A stretch of DNA of 15,612 nt from positions 1 to 15,612 of the forward strand of contig JAYZDP010000185.1 in the NCBI GenBank assembly GCA_036337765.1. The letters are read 5' to 3'. Source of the stretch: JAYZDP01 sp036337765. Lineage in GTDB: Bacteria > Acidobacteriota > Thermoanaerobaculia > Multivoradales > Multivoraceae. The position numbers were made by a program, and so were the translations under genes. This document shows positions 14,357 to 15,612 of the stretch, piece after piece (position 1 is the first letter of the stretch; each line of letters opens with the position of its first letter). The notes beneath the pieces are model-generated. The model was given only the letters and a program-made list of their open reading frames with translations, was not told the origin of the DNA and did not search any database.

Positions 14357-15612
14357 ATGCTTTTGCGAACGGTTCTATGGTTGACAGTGGCGCCGGCGGC
14401 GGTCGTGGGGGCGCAGATCGAGGATTTCGCACTCGGCCAGGCCGTGCAGTCCGGAAGGTCTTCCGTCAGTGCCTACGTCGACGCCTGGGATTCCGGCCGC
14501 GGCGAGGTCGAGGCGCTTCCGGTCGACGCGATCTCCGCGACGCTCGGCGGCGAGGCGATGAGCGTGACGTCGGCGGTCCCATTCCGTGAATCTGGCGAGG
14601 GAGTCGCCTACATTTTCGCGGTCGATATCTCGCGCTCGATGAGCGCGGAGCAGTTCGGTCGTATTCGTGGTGCGCTCGAGGCGTGGTTCGATCGCCTGGG
14701 TCCCCTCGACCGGGTGGCCCTGCTCAGCTTCGGCGACGCCAGCCGAGTCGTGGTCGATTTCACCGACGACCGGCAGGCCCTGCGCGATGCCATCGCCTCA
14801 CTGGGGCCGACCGACGGGACGAGGGTGCCGTTTCAGGCTCTGCACGACGCGATCGACCTCTCGTTGCGCCGCGATCCAGGGCTGCCAAGGCGCCGGGCCT
14901 TGGTCGTTCTGTCCGACGGATTGGACGAGGCCAGTGGCATGACGGCGGAAGACGTCCTGGTCCAGCTGCGAGAGCAACGCCTACCGGTGTACTCCATCGG
15001 CTTCGGCGGACGCGCCCGCCGTGAGTCGCTGGACCTGATGCTTCGGTTCTCGACCAACTCCGGCGGGCGATACCTCGAGGTCGAAGGCTCGAATTTCCCC
15101 GCAGCGTACGAGGGTCTCCGGCGGGCGATCGAGCGGGTGTGGGTGGTGGCGATGGACTGCGCTATGTGCCGTGCTGACGGCGCCACTTACCGGTTGCAGA
15201 TGAACCTAGAGCTAGCCGATCGAGTGCTGTCGAAGGGTGTCGACGTGCGTCTCCTACCGCCGGTCGGGGGTGCTCCGCCCACAGAACGGGTGGCGGTCGA
15301 GGATGCGATCCAACCGCCGACGGCTGAGGCCGGGTTCGACCTGAAGTGGATCGGTGCGGGTGCGCTCGCGGTCGCCCTTCTAGGTGCGGCTTTCTTGGTT
15401 GGCAGCCGCCGCCGCTCGTCGGGGGTCGAGGCGGCCCCGGTCAAGAAGAAGACCCGTACCAGGATGAGTAGACGGGAGCGCAAGCGCAACGAGGTTCCGA
15501 TCGGAGCCGAGCCGATGGCCGCTGCGATTTCCGCCCGCCTGGTGGTGGTGCGCGGAACGGAGCCTGGCCGTGAGTATCGCTTCCTGTTGCGCAACCAGGG
15601 TCTGGTCGGCAC
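14357..15612 (+). CDS. Secreted/membrane VWA-domain protein with cytoplasmic C-terminal region entering a probable FHA domain (3' truncated by window)
   Basis: The frame is open from ATG 14357 to the window edge, 418 residues and continuing. The N-terminus MLLRTVLWLTVAPAAVVGAQ is a signal peptide. A beta-rich segment (~25-80) precedes a von Willebrand factor A domain (~84-265). The MIDAS is intact: DISRS (Asp90, Ser92, Ser94), a DGT turn at 153-155 (Thr155), and LSDGLD (Asp187). Two Cys (268, 271) follow in CAMC. One membrane helix (~331-349) ends in Arg-rich sequence, which places what follows in the cytoplasm. After a basic linker, RLVVVRGTEPGREYRFLL and then LVG look like the first strands of an FHA phosphothreonine-binding domain, which is cut off before its GR/S/H core. 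The predicted topology is a periplasmic ligand or metal-adhesion domain joined to cytoplasmic phospho-signalling. No Shine-Dalgarno is present. The divergent neighbour is the ClpX-like ATPase. Confidence 0.83.
   Translation, partial: MLLRTVLWLTVAPAAVVGAQIEDFALGQAVQSGRSSVSAYVDAWDSGRGEVEALPVDAISATLGGEAMSVTSAVPFRESGEGVAYIFAVDISRSMSAEQFGRIRGALEAWFDRLGPLDRVALLSFGDASRVVVDFTDDRQALRDAIASLGPTDGTRVPFQALHDAIDLSLRRDPGLPRRRALVVLSDGLDEASGMTAEDVLVQLREQRLPVYSIGFGGRARRESLDLMLRFSTNSGGRYLEVEGSNFPAAYEGLRRAIERVWVVAMDCAMCRADGATYRLQMNLELADRVLSKGVDVRLLPPVGGAPPTERVAVEDAIQPPTAEAGFDLKWIGAGALAVALLGAAFLVGSRRRSSGVEAAPVKKKTRTRMSRRERKRNEVPIGAEPMAAAISARLVVVRGTEPGREYRFLLRNQGLVG

Noticed and set aside
14381..14386. Perfect TTGACA -35-like hexamer
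   Set aside because: It lies inside the signal-peptide coding region of the VWA gene and has no -10 match about 17 bases downstream.
1..15612. Mobile element, CRISPR array or RNA gene
   Set aside because: No transposase or integrase, terminal inverted repeats, regularly spaced repeats, or tRNA/rRNA-like sequence was seen. Gene order looks like ordinary chromosome.

Overview
The window is a GC-rich, gene-dense bacterial chromosome segment. It has about ten protein genes, short intergenic gaps and no rRNA, tRNA, CRISPR array or recognisable insertion sequence. The mix suggests a heterotroph with periplasmic quinoprotein oxidation, glycolate oxidation and de novo methionine synthesis by direct sulfhydrylation. 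Acidobacteriota is my best guess from gene style: a secreted VWA protein, a quinoprotein dehydrogenase without a haem domain, and many small unlinked operons. This is inference, because no phylogenetic marker is present.

Left part (1-1684, + strand): the 3' end of metY overlaps metX by a GTGA junction. Together they form an O-acylhomoserine sulfhydrylation unit. MetX has the catalytic triad but departs from the usual family motifs. Facing it (1696-3729, - strand) is an exported PQQ-dependent dehydrogenase. From a short divergent intergenic region, a + strand serine hydrolase of the beta-lactamase fold with a C-terminal membrane domain is read (3777-5768). Four bases after it comes a fusion of a DUF429-like RNase H-fold domain and a SpoT/MESH1-type HD domain (5773-7170).

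Middle (7188-9333, - strand): signal peptidase I is followed downstream by a membrane-anchored SpoIIE/RsbU-type PP2C phosphatase. The phosphatase reading frame is broken: the membrane half and the catalytic half lie in different frames. Divergent from lepB is a complete, tightly coupled glcD-glcE-glcF operon (9432-13235, + strand). It encodes the FAD and iron-sulfur subunits of glycolate oxidase.

Right part: a ClpX-like AAA+ ATPase (13226-14311, - strand) lacks the ClpX zinc domain, an evident ClpP-binding loop and the aromatic pore loop. It is divergent, by 45 bp, from a secreted VWA protein with one membrane segment and the start of what looks like a cytoplasmic FHA domain (14357 to the window end).

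The strongest leads for new biology are the DUF429-HD fusion and the ClpX-like/VWA-FHA divergent pair. The latter resembles the layout of MoxR-VWA chaperone systems but uses a different AAA+ clade. Several + strand genes lack a Shine-Dalgarno sequence and have a -10-like hexamer 6-14 bases before the start codon, which hints at leaderless or near-leaderless transcripts.
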